A stretch of 25,705 nt of DNA from Desulfobacterales bacterium. Lineage in GTDB: Bacteria; Desulfobacterota; Desulfobacteria; Desulfobacterales; JASFBJ01. The DNA lies in the NCBI GenBank assembly GCA_030149585.1, contig JASFBJ010000009.1, positions 1-25,705 on the forward strand. Direction: 5' to 3'. The position numbers and the translations under genes are program-made. Shown here piece after piece: positions 1-5,826 of the stretch (position 1 is its first letter; the number at the start of each line of letters is the position of its first letter). A model generated the notes under the pieces. That model saw only the letters and a list, made by a program, of their open reading frames with translations. It had not been told where the DNA came from and searched no databases.

Positions 1-53
1 GTCATAAGCTCAAGCATGACCGGACTATTGTCTACAAATAATATTTTTTTCAT
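1..53 (-). CDS. Response regulator receiver domain, N-terminal fragment (runs off left edge)
   Basis: Reading the minus strand from an ATG at 53 gives MKKILFVDNSPVMLELM and then the window ends. This is the first beta strand and acidic pocket of a CheY-like receiver domain (ILFVDNSP, where family members usually have V-D-D or V-D-N). Only 17 complete codons are visible, so nothing can be said about an output domain. A purine-rich GCAGG lies about 10 bases upstream as a possible ribosome site. A sigma-28-type promoter at 127-153 points directly at this gene, leaving a leader of about 70 bases, so it is probably a FliA-dependent chemotaxis gene. The receiver assignment is fairly safe; the rest is inference. 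Confidence 0.7.
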   Translation of the reverse strand, partial: MKKILFVDNSPVMLELM

Positions 54-126
54 AAGATCGCCTGCTTTTACATTTATTGAAATAATTCAGGTTTAAATTT
101 ATAAAAAAACCTCTCTCTTATAATCA

Positions 127-153
127 TTATCGACAAATATTTTGATAACTTTA
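127..153 (-). promoter_or_regulatory. Sigma-28 (FliA) promoter, cassette 1, leftward
   Basis: The minus strand reads TAAAGTTA, 11 bases, GTCGATAA. This is close to the enterobacterial FliA consensus TAAAGTTT-N11-GCCGATAA. It points at the response-regulator gene starting at 53. It is the left half of a divergent pair whose other half is at 173-199. Confidence 0.75.
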
Positions 154-172
154 GAAATTTTCAAGCTCATGC

Positions 173-199
173 TTAAGTTTTAATATGAATTGCCAATAT
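173..199 (+). promoter_or_regulatory. Sigma-28 (FliA) promoter, cassette 1, rightward
   Basis: The plus strand reads TTAAGTTT, 11 bases, GCCAATAT, a near match to TAAAGTTT-N11-GCCGATAA. Its -35 element is 19 bp from the -35 element of the opposing promoter at 127-153. There is no plus-strand gene downstream. About 35 bases further on lies a strong hairpin followed by a T tract, so the transcript would be very short. Confidence 0.65.
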
Positions 200-205
200 A
201 AAATA

Positions 206-287
206 TGTGAAAAACATCAACCAGCTTTTTAGCGGATGATTGGTGATTTTGATTCATCCAAAATCACCAATCAGTTTAATTTTTTTT
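206..287 (+). ncRNA. Candidate short sigma-28-dependent RNA
   Basis: A transcript initiating about 7 bases after the -10 element at 192-199 would meet the terminator-like hairpin at 237-273 and its T tract, giving an RNA of roughly 80 bases. No open frame of useful length lies in it (an ATG near 204 is followed at once by TGA). It may be a real small RNA or only the remnant of a cassette whose downstream gene was lost. No homologue is known to me. Confidence 0.3.
237..287 (+). terminator. Intrinsic terminator-like hairpin with T tract
   Basis: A perfect 15-bp inverted repeat (237-251 against 259-273) has a 7-base loop and is followed on the plus strand by GTTTAATTTTTTTT. It therefore looks like a rightward rho-independent terminator. 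It also sits just beyond the stop codon of the leftward MCP gene (286) and could stabilise or end that transcript, although no T run follows it in that direction. Confidence 0.6.
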
Positions 288-2130
288 AAAAATCCTTAAA
301 AGCATCATCATCCATTGGAATTACCTGCTCAGGGCTTATTTCTTGTGCTGTAGATACTGTTAACGCCCTATCTTTATTTTTTTTAATTTTAACTGGATGG
401 GCTGATTTCCCTTTTAAATTCGTTCTTGATTTTTTAGCCCCTCCAACCATTGCCGTGAGTTCACCAACCATGCTTTTCATCTGCTCGGCCTGAGCATTCA
501 ACTCTTCTGAAGCGCTTGCGGATTCTTCAGCACTGGCAGCGTTTTGCTGTACCACCTTGTCCATCTCAGTTACCGCCGTATTTACCTGCCCGATTCCCTG
601 GGACTGTTCATTTGACGCTGATGAGATTTCGCCGACAAGTTCTCCGACCTTTGAGCTGCTTTCAACGACCTTTACAAATTCATCATTGGTTTTGGCAACC
701 AGCTCAGAACCTTCCTTTACTTTTTTTACAGTACCGTCTATCAACACCGCAGTATTTTTAGCAGACTCTGCAGAACGTAATGCAAGATTTCTGACCTCTT
801 CCGCTACTACGGCAAATCCCGCTCCTGCTTCTCCTGCTCTTGCAGCTTCAACAGCGGCATTTAATGCAAGAAGATTTGTTTGAAATGCAATCTCATCAAT
901 AGTTTTGACAACCTTTTGAGTCTCATCGCTCGCCTTTGAAATATCTTTCATTGAAGAAATAAGTTCTGTCATGGATTGATTGGCGGATATTACAACCTCA
1001 TTAGTTTCTTTCATTAAATTATCTGCCAATCCCGCATTATCAGCATTCTGTTTGGTCATGGAAGACATCTCTTCAAGAGATGATGATGTTTCTTCAATGG
1101 ATGCCGCCTGTTCAGATGCGCCTTCAGCCAGAGACTGGCTGCTGGATGAGACCTGGCCGGAGGCTGAGACAATCTGTTCAGTTCCGCTGCTCACTCCATC
1201 AATGACTTTCCTGATCCCGCCTACAATACCCCTGGTAGTAATAATCGAATAAAGAACGGCAATCAGAAGCGCCGCTGCGATAGCACTGAAAATCCAAATC
1301 AGTGAAGACCTTGTCTGCTTCTGTAGTTTTTCAGAGCTTGTCCTGCCAAGCGCCGTGTAAATATTAACGATGTTCTCCTTATGTTTATCCATAGCGGCCT
1401 GATATTTTTCCTGATTAATTACCTCAGAGTGATATTGAACGAGCTCGGTTTCCATCTCTTGGCACGTCCTTTTCATTGCATCACCAATCGCCCGCAATTC
1501 TTCGCTGTTCTTAACCTTTGTATACCAGTCGCCCACAACTTTTTTTAATTTTTTCAGATCAGCAGATATCCTTTGCCAGGCTGATTCTAATGGCCTGCTA
1601 AAATATGTAATGGTATTAGCTGTTAAAACCTTATTTGATGCAGACATCTCTTCCACCAAGAACTTGGCTTTTAATATCAGCCCTGCAAAGTCTGAACTAA
1701 TCTTCTCTGCCTTCTTGGCTGTCTCTATTTTTTTTATCTCTGAAGCAACATATTTATTAAATGCATTCTTGTAATTGGTTAACTCTTTTTTGACATCAAC
1801 GCTTTTTTTTGCTTCACTTTCACCAACGGTTGAGGAATTTATAATCTCACTTATGAGCTTCTCTCCCTTTTCTAATCCGGCAAATGCCTTCTGCCGGGCT
1901 GTCTCCTGCTCTTGTCTGGCCTCATCATAATTGTGCATAAGATATTGATCTGTCTGTTCATTTACAGATGCAACTATGCTCTGTACCATGTTTATATTTT
2001 TGTAAAATTCAGTTACCCTGAGCACACGGGTTAAACCAAAATATCCTGCCAACCCGACAATAATTATTAGTATAGACATCATGGCAAAGCCAAAACCGAT
2101 TTTATTTCCCAATGTTGCATTTCGAAACAT
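286..2130 (-). CDS. Transmembrane methyl-accepting chemotaxis protein
   Basis: A 614-residue chemoreceptor of the inner membrane that should signal through CheW and CheA. An N-terminal membrane segment lies at about 7-33, followed by a mostly helical periplasmic domain of some 240 residues and a second membrane segment at about 276-298. The cytoplasmic helical bundle carries the highly conserved tip at about 413-450 (IAFQTNLLALNAAVEAARAGE and the following AVVAEEVR). No clear HAMP domain is evident after the second membrane segment, and the all-helical sensor does not reveal a ligand. The C-terminus (DDAFKDF) is not the NWETF-type tether. A start at 2130 is preferred because GGAGG at 2139-2143 would otherwise fall inside the reading frame; an upstream in-frame ATG at 2145 overlaps that site. 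It follows the decayed cheW copy and the intact cheW on the same strand. Confidence 0.95.
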   Translation of the reverse strand: MFRNATLGNKIGFGFAMMSILIIIVGLAGYFGLTRVLRVTEFYKNINMVQSIVASVNEQTDQYLMHNYDEARQEQETARQKAFAGLEKGEKLISEIINSSTVGESEAKKSVDVKKELTNYKNAFNKYVASEIKKIETAKKAEKISSDFAGLILKAKFLVEEMSASNKVLTANTITYFSRPLESAWQRISADLKKLKKVVGDWYTKVKNSEELRAIGDAMKRTCQEMETELVQYHSEVINQEKYQAAMDKHKENIVNIYTALGRTSSEKLQKQTRSSLIWIFSAIAAALLIAVLYSIITTRGIVGGIRKVIDGVSSGTEQIVSASGQVSSSSQSLAEGASEQAASIEETSSSLEEMSSMTKQNADNAGLADNLMKETNEVVISANQSMTELISSMKDISKASDETQKVVKTIDEIAFQTNLLALNAAVEAARAGEAGAGFAVVAEEVRNLALRSAESAKNTAVLIDGTVKKVKEGSELVAKTNDEFVKVVESSSKVGELVGEISSASNEQSQGIGQVNTAVTEMDKVVQQNAASAEESASASEELNAQAEQMKSMVGELTAMVGGAKKSRTNLKGKSAHPVKIKKNKDRALTVSTAQEISPEQVIPMDDDAFKDF

Positions 2131-2138
2131 TTTTATTT

Positions 2139-2143
2139 CCTCC
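2139..2143 (-). promoter_or_regulatory. Ribosome binding site that sets the MCP start
   Basis: GGAGG on the minus strand lies 8 bases before the ATG at 2130 and just inside the alternative ATG at 2145. It therefore supports the shorter protein. Confidence 0.8.
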
Positions 2144-2179
2144 ATTCTTTGGTTTCATATTTTGCTGTTCTAAATTTCC

Positions 2180-2432
2180 TCAATTATACGGGGTAACATC
2201 AACCGAACCTGCAATCTCCACCACGATGATACAGGTTCGCTCTGTATATTCAATCTCTTCCCTACCGAACTTTTGCCTCAGCGCCACAACGGGTATCACT
2301 TTCCCGCGAAGGTTGATAACACCCTTCACAAAGTCAGGTGTCTGCGGTACAGTAGTAAAAGGTAAGATATTTCCCTTCTCTGTCTTTCATGACCTTTACT
2401 GCCTGGTCCATTATTTCCTTTAATTCCGTCAT
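2180..2432 (-). pseudogene. Decayed cheW copy with internal deletion and lost C-terminus
   Basis: It begins with ATG at 2432 behind a good AAAGGAGG site, and its first 24 codons resemble the intact CheW at 2576-3085 (DREGKYLTF is shared). The sequence then jumps to TTVPQTPDFVKGVINLRG in another frame. Relative to the intact gene about 68 bases are missing, which puts the downstream part out of frame. The initial frame ends after about 32 codons. The rest can be followed in the shifted frame through ERTCIIVVEI and then ends at a stop at 2180-2182, roughly half a domain early. The remaining residues could not fold as a CheW SH3-like domain. It is clearly a broken tandem duplicate of the neighbouring cheW. 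Confidence 0.88.
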
Positions 2433-2575
2433 TTTTTATACCTCCTTTGTTATTGGTCGAGTATAAGACCTACTATTTTTGTTCCTATTTTCATATTTTT
2501 AAACATTTTGAATACCCTCCTTGTGGATTATTTTTTTACTGTTTTTTGTCTGCAATATTTAATGAAAAACCATTA

Positions 2576-3085
2576 TCATGCAGCATTTTCAAGAATTTCA
2601 AGTTCATCTGCACTTAATACCTGATCAATATCGAGCAGAATTTTAACCCCTCCTTCCATCTTTGCCATACCGAGGATATATTCTGTGTCAAGTTTTGTTC
2701 CAAAGGTCGGAGTATCCTCTACATCCTCTTCCTTGATGTTTAACACCTCTGATACCGTATCTACGACTATGCCGATTTGTTCCTTTTCGGAATTGATAAT
2801 AATTTCCACAACTACAATACATGTTTTATCAGTATACTCTGCTTCTTCCATGCCAAACTTTTTCCTTAGAGTAATTACCGGGATAACCTTTCCCCGAAGG
2901 TTTATAACCCCTTTTACAAACTCAGGAGTCTGGGGCACTGTAGTAATAGGCATTACCCCGATAATCTCCTTGATTTTTAAAATACTCACCCCATACTCCT
3001 CATCAGCAAGTCTGAAAGTAAGATATTTACCCTCCCTGTCTTTCATGGCCTTTACAGCCTGATCAATTGAAGTTGCTTCAGACAT
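2576..3085 (-). CDS. cheW: Chemotaxis coupling protein CheW
   Basis: A 169-residue CheW-like protein, the adaptor that links chemoreceptor tips to the kinase CheA in cytoplasmic arrays. Family features include GKYLTFRLADEEYGV near the start, the VPQTPEFVKGVINLRGKVIP segment at about 50-70, and the IGIVVDTVSEVL strand-turn-strand near 103-115. Length is typical for a stand-alone CheW with short extensions. The ATG at 3085 is preceded by AAAGGAGG. A sigma-28-type promoter at 3204-3230 faces it, leaving a leader of about 110 bases. The decayed cheW copy and the MCP lie downstream on the same strand and may share the transcript. No CheA is encoded in this window, so it must work with one encoded elsewhere. 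Confidence 0.95.
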   Translation of the reverse strand: MSEATSIDQAVKAMKDREGKYLTFRLADEEYGVSILKIKEIIGVMPITTVPQTPEFVKGVINLRGKVIPVITLRKKFGMEEAEYTDKTCIVVVEIIINSEKEQIGIVVDTVSEVLNIKEEDVEDTPTFGTKLDTEYILGMAKMEGGVKILLDIDQVLSADELEILENAA

Positions 3086-3203
3086 AATTTTTAAACCTCC
3101 TTTTATTTTTTGATTTTTCTGTCGAAAATTTTTGAAAAGCCTTAGGAACGACCTTAAAAATTCATCATAATAAAACAGAATAAAGAACTCCTGCTAATAT
3201 TCA

Positions 3204-3230
3204 TTATCGACAAATATTTTTATAACTTTA
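3204..3230 (-). promoter_or_regulatory. Sigma-28 (FliA) promoter, cassette 2, leftward (cheW)
   Basis: The minus strand reads TAAAGTTA, 11 bases, GTCGATAA. The same elements are found in cassette 1. It points at cheW. Confidence 0.78.
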
Positions 3231-3249
3231 GAAATATTTCAGCTATTGC

Positions 3250-3276
3250 TTAAGTTTTATTCTAAATTGTCGATAT
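3250..3276 (+). promoter_or_regulatory. Sigma-28 (FliA) promoter, cassette 2, rightward
   Basis: The plus strand reads TTAAGTTT, 11 bases, GTCGATAT. Its -35 is 19 bp from that of the opposing promoter. It points at the truncated receiver gene at 3332. Because its -10 overlaps the ATG at 3275, that ATG cannot be the start of a message made from this promoter. Confidence 0.75.
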
Positions 3277-3331
3277 GAATAATTTACCTGGGGAAACCTT
3301 GTCAAAAATCATAAAATCAGGACCTTTAAAG

Positions 3332-3769
3332 ATGAATATTCTGATAATTGATGATAACCGAACTAGTCCTGGTCTGCTGGAAAAAAAAATCAAAGATCTG
3401 GGATATGAGGTCAAAACAGCCTTAAACGGCAAAACAGCGATGGAAGAACTCGCCCAAAAAAAAACCGAGCTTATTCTTTGCGACTGGATGATGCCTGAAA
3501 TGGACGGCCTGCAACTTTGTCAAAATATTAGAGAGCTTCAATCTGAGCATTATATTTATTTTATCCTTATCAGCGATAAAAATTCAAAACAGGATATTAA
3601 ACGAGGTTTAAAAGGTGGTGTTGATGATTATATCAGCAAACCAATTGATTTTGATGAGCTGGAAACAAGAATAGGAATCGGAGCCGGAATTATAAGATTG
3701 AACCAGGATCTGAATAATCAGATTAAAAGAGTTGAAAAAAATTATTTTTCAGATAATTCAAATGATTAA
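3332..3769 (+). CDS. Receiver-only remnant of a duplicated response regulator gene
   Basis: It encodes 145 residues that match the receiver domain of the intact gene at 5827-6999, with only three amino-acid differences before the frames part. The receiver looks competent: acidic residues D7 and D8, phospho-acceptor D51 in CDWMMPEMDG, S81 and K103 (YISKP). One extra T in the run near 3746-3750 shifts the frame after NYF, so the protein ends in SDNSND instead of continuing into the HD-GYP domain. The start at 3332 matches the intact copy and has AGGA upstream; the ATG at 3275 lies inside the promoter. It could still act as a CheY-like stand-alone receiver, or it may be dead. Its distal coding region continues as a remnant beyond the insertion at 3775-3999. 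Confidence 0.7.
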   Translation: MNILIIDDNRTSPGLLEKKIKDLGYEVKTALNGKTAMEELAQKKTELILCDWMMPEMDGLQLCQNIRELQSEHYIYFILISDKNSKQDIKRGLKGGVDDYISKPIDFDELETRIGIGAGIIRLNQDLNNQIKRVEKNYFSDNSND

Positions 3770-3774
3770 TTTAA

Positions 3775-3999
3775 GGGAACTTCCAAAAAATAATCTACGC
3801 GTCCTGCTTACCCTTTTGCGGTTTCGTAGAGACGGGTTTGAAACCCGTCTCTACAGCTAATCTACGCATCCTGCTTACCCTTTTGCCCGTTTTCTACGTT
3901 GTGATAACAGGCATATAGTTCACTATGCACCTGCCATCACGCCTTGAAGACGAACAAAAGTCCTGCAAGACATGCGTATATTATTTTATTCCAGTTCCC
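3775..3999. mobile_element. MITE-like 225-bp insertion with terminal inverted repeats and TAA target duplication
   Basis: Comparison with the intact copy at 5827-6999 shows an insertion exactly here. The intact gene has one TAA where this copy has TAA on both sides (3772-3774 and 4000-4002). The ends are imperfect inverted repeats of about 26 bp, starting GGGAACT and ending AGTTCCC, with TAATCTACGC on one side answering GCGTATATTA on the other. No open frame for a transposase is present, so mobility would depend on an enzyme supplied elsewhere. A 3-bp TAA duplication is compatible with the TNA-type targets of some IS5-family elements, but the parent family is not proven. Confidence 0.8.
3791..3886. 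repeat. Direct repeat and near-perfect palindrome inside the MITE-like element
   Basis: A 29-bp segment at 3791-3819 recurs at 3858-3886 with one mismatch. Between the two copies, 3826-3854 is a perfect inverted repeat with 14-bp arms around a single base (arm GTAGAGACGGGTTT). The symmetry suggests a folded-back structure or a nested small repeat. Confidence 0.85.
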
Positions 4000-4002
4000 T
4001 AA

Positions 4003-4070
4003 TTCTGGAAACCTATGATGAAAAACTTGGCAGCCATTGTCGACGCGTGGGAAAATTAAGCATAGAAGTT
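4003..4070 (+). pseudogene. Remnant of the HD-GYP part of the duplicated response regulator
   Basis: Immediately after the insertion the sequence resumes the intact gene (ETYDEKLGSHCRRVGKLS) with a single base difference up to about 4060. It then fades into unrelated sequence near 4070. The metal-binding HD and GYP motifs are absent. Bases from about 4070 to 4146 do not match the intact gene and read as an unrecognised fragment (ALKEHGVKVITMENF) before the convergent CoA-ligase gene ends at 4147. Confidence 0.85.
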
Positions 4071-4146
4071 TCATCTGCGCTAAAAGAACATGGAGTCAAG
4101 GTTATCACCATGGAAAATTTTTGCCGGGGTCGCTGCGGGCTCAAGC

Positions 4147-5583
4147 TTAGGGCGAGCCCTTATGCCTGATACCCGCAAACTTTTCCTTGATCAGTGAGTA
4201 TTTATACATTGCTCCCAGCGCTCCCAGCGCGTGCTCCCATTTTGAAAATACAGGAACACCTGAAATATCCAGTTCACGGGCAAAATCAAACATTTTTTTT
4301 GGCTTCTGGCTGTAAAGCCATATGGCAATCGGTTTTGTAGTTTTTTCTCTAAAATCTGTAAAAATATCAGCCGAGCCAAGCCCCATTCCCACATATGTGA
4401 CAATGGCCATGCAGTCCACATTCGGATCGTTTGCTATTATATCCAAAACCTGCCTGTATAACAAACCGAAATCCGCTGTAACAGGCATTGCAGGGCCGAG
4501 ATCTGTGGGATTATTCGCAAGAGTAGGGTGGATGTCGCTTAATTTTTTTCTGGATTCAGCGGATAAATCGGCCAGAGTCAGCCCGGCTTCAACAGCAGCA
4601 TCAATACCCATAACGCCGAAGCCGCCGGTAAAGGTCACAATCGCCACCCTGTTTTTCAAAGGCAATACTGGATTGTGTGAAAATATTTTGGCATATTCCA
4701 TTAACTCAACGTGGCTGTTAACACGGATAACACCGGCCTGCTTCATGGCGGCATCATAAATTCTGTCTTCTCCTGCAAGAGAGCCTGTATGCGAAGCAAG
4801 CGCCTTTGCGCTCTCTTTGGTTTTTCCGGGTTTTAGAATCAGCACTGGTTTTTTTGCAACTATCTTTCCGGCAGTCTCAATAAAAAGTCTTCCGTTTTTT
4901 ATATCTTCTATATGCATAATTATGACATCCGTGTCAGTGTCATCGCCAAGATATTCAAGAATGTCGTTTTCGTCCACGTCACATTTATTTCCCACGTCAC
5001 AAATTTTACTGATGCCATAGCCTGTGTCTTCCAGCGGAAGTGCCTGTGGGCCGACAAGTCCTGTCTGCCCGAAAATACCAATGGAACCTTTATAGATTTT
5101 GTCATATTCCAAAACATAAGGATTTGACACCAAACCGTTAGCTGTATTAACCAGCCCGATAGTATTAGGGCCTATAAGCCGCATCCCGGTTTTTTTTGCA
5201 ATTTTTACTATTTTTTGCTGAAGCTTTGAGCCTTTCTCAGCTCTTTCCGCAAACCCATCGGAAATGATTATGCCGGCTTTAATGCCTTTTTCAGAGCATT
5301 CTTCAATTATTTTGGGAAAGGCCTTGTAAGAAGTCATAATCATTGCAAGATCGACAGTGGCTGGAATATCGGCCAGCGTTTTATATGCCTTTATACCCAG
5401 CACTTCACCGCCTGCCGGGTTAACAGGATAGATATCTCCTTTATAGCCAAATTTTTTAAGCTGTGATATAACAACATATCCTCCAAACCAGGACTCTTTT
5501 ATTGAACCAATTACCGCAACGTTTTCAGATTCAAACAGCGCTGCAACATTATCTTTATCAGCCCTCTGCTGAGTTTTATGCAT
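4147..5583 (-). CDS. NDP-forming acyl-CoA ligase, alpha-type protein without ATP-grasp domain
   Basis: A 478-residue cytoplasmic protein of the acetate/acyl-CoA ligase (ADP-forming) alpha family. It has an N-terminal CoA-binding Rossmann domain (about 17-135, starting FESENVAVIG), a succinyl-CoA-ligase-like domain with GIFGQTGLVGPQ, and the probable phospho-histidine in ASHTGSLAG. A further flavodoxin-like segment begins VAIVTFTGGFGVMG. The ATP-grasp (beta) part that completes the enzyme is absent and no beta gene is adjacent, so it needs a partner elsewhere or has another CoA-related role. The start at 5583 is chosen because GAGGAG (5591-5596) is correctly spaced for it; an ATG at 5598 overlaps that site. 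A sigma-28-type promoter at 5689-5715 faces the gene, which is surprising for a metabolic enzyme. Physiological substrate unknown. Confidence 0.85.
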   Translation of the reverse strand: MHKTQQRADKDNVAALFESENVAVIGSIKESWFGGYVVISQLKKFGYKGDIYPVNPAGGEVLGIKAYKTLADIPATVDLAMIMTSYKAFPKIIEECSEKGIKAGIIISDGFAERAEKGSKLQQKIVKIAKKTGMRLIGPNTIGLVNTANGLVSNPYVLEYDKIYKGSIGIFGQTGLVGPQALPLEDTGYGISKICDVGNKCDVDENDILEYLGDDTDTDVIIMHIEDIKNGRLFIETAGKIVAKKPVLILKPGKTKESAKALASHTGSLAGEDRIYDAAMKQAGVIRVNSHVELMEYAKIFSHNPVLPLKNRVAIVTFTGGFGVMGIDAAVEAGLTLADLSAESRKKLSDIHPTLANNPTDLGPAMPVTADFGLLYRQVLDIIANDPNVDCMAIVTYVGMGLGSADIFTDFREKTTKPIAIWLYSQKPKKMFDFARELDISGVPVFSKWEHALGALGAMYKYSLIKEKFAGIRHKGSP

Positions 5584-5590
5584 TGTTTTG

Positions 5591-5596
5591 CTCCTC
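5591..5596 (-). promoter_or_regulatory. Ribosome binding site that sets the CoA-ligase start
   Basis: GAGGAG on the minus strand lies 7 bases before the ATG at 5583 and overlaps the first codons after the alternative ATG at 5598. Confidence 0.8.
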
Positions 5597-5688
5597 ATAG
5601 AAAATCAATATTAATCGTAAAATAGTATGCAGCAATATATACAAAAAACCGGGTTTCAAGTCAAGAATTGAACTCTTGCTAATATCTA

Positions 5689-5715
5689 TTATCGTCTAAA
5701 AAATTTATTACTTTA
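5689..5715 (-). promoter_or_regulatory. Sigma-28 (FliA) promoter, cassette 3, leftward
   Basis: The minus strand reads TAAAGTAA, 11 bases, GACGATAA. It points at the CoA-ligase alpha-type gene about 100 bases away. It is a slightly weaker match than the equivalents in cassettes 1 and 2. Confidence 0.65.
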
Positions 5716-5734
5716 GAAATATCATCGCTATTGC

Positions 5735-5761
5735 TTAAGTTTTATTTCAAATTGCCGATAT
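5735..5761 (+). promoter_or_regulatory. Sigma-28 (FliA) promoter, cassette 3, rightward (HD-GYP-motA-motB)
   Basis: The plus strand reads TTAAGTTT, 11 bases, GCCGATAT, the best match among the three rightward cassette promoters. Its -35 is 19 bp from the opposing one. It precedes the operon beginning at 5827 by about 65 bases, and sigma-28 control of motAB is well established in other bacteria. Confidence 0.8.
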
Positions 5762-5826
5762 CAATAATATGCTTGGGAATATGCCTGGGAAAACCTTGTC
5801 GGAAATAATAAACAGGATCTTTTAAG

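Noticed and set aside
3275..3331. Longer N-terminus for the truncated receiver gene
   Set aside because: The ATG at 3275 overlaps the sigma-28 -10 box and has no counterpart in the intact copy; the start at 3332 is better supported.
3972..4169. 65-codon plus-strand gene across the MITE right end
   Set aside because: It is a chance fusion of the element end, the response-regulator remnant and unrelated sequence.
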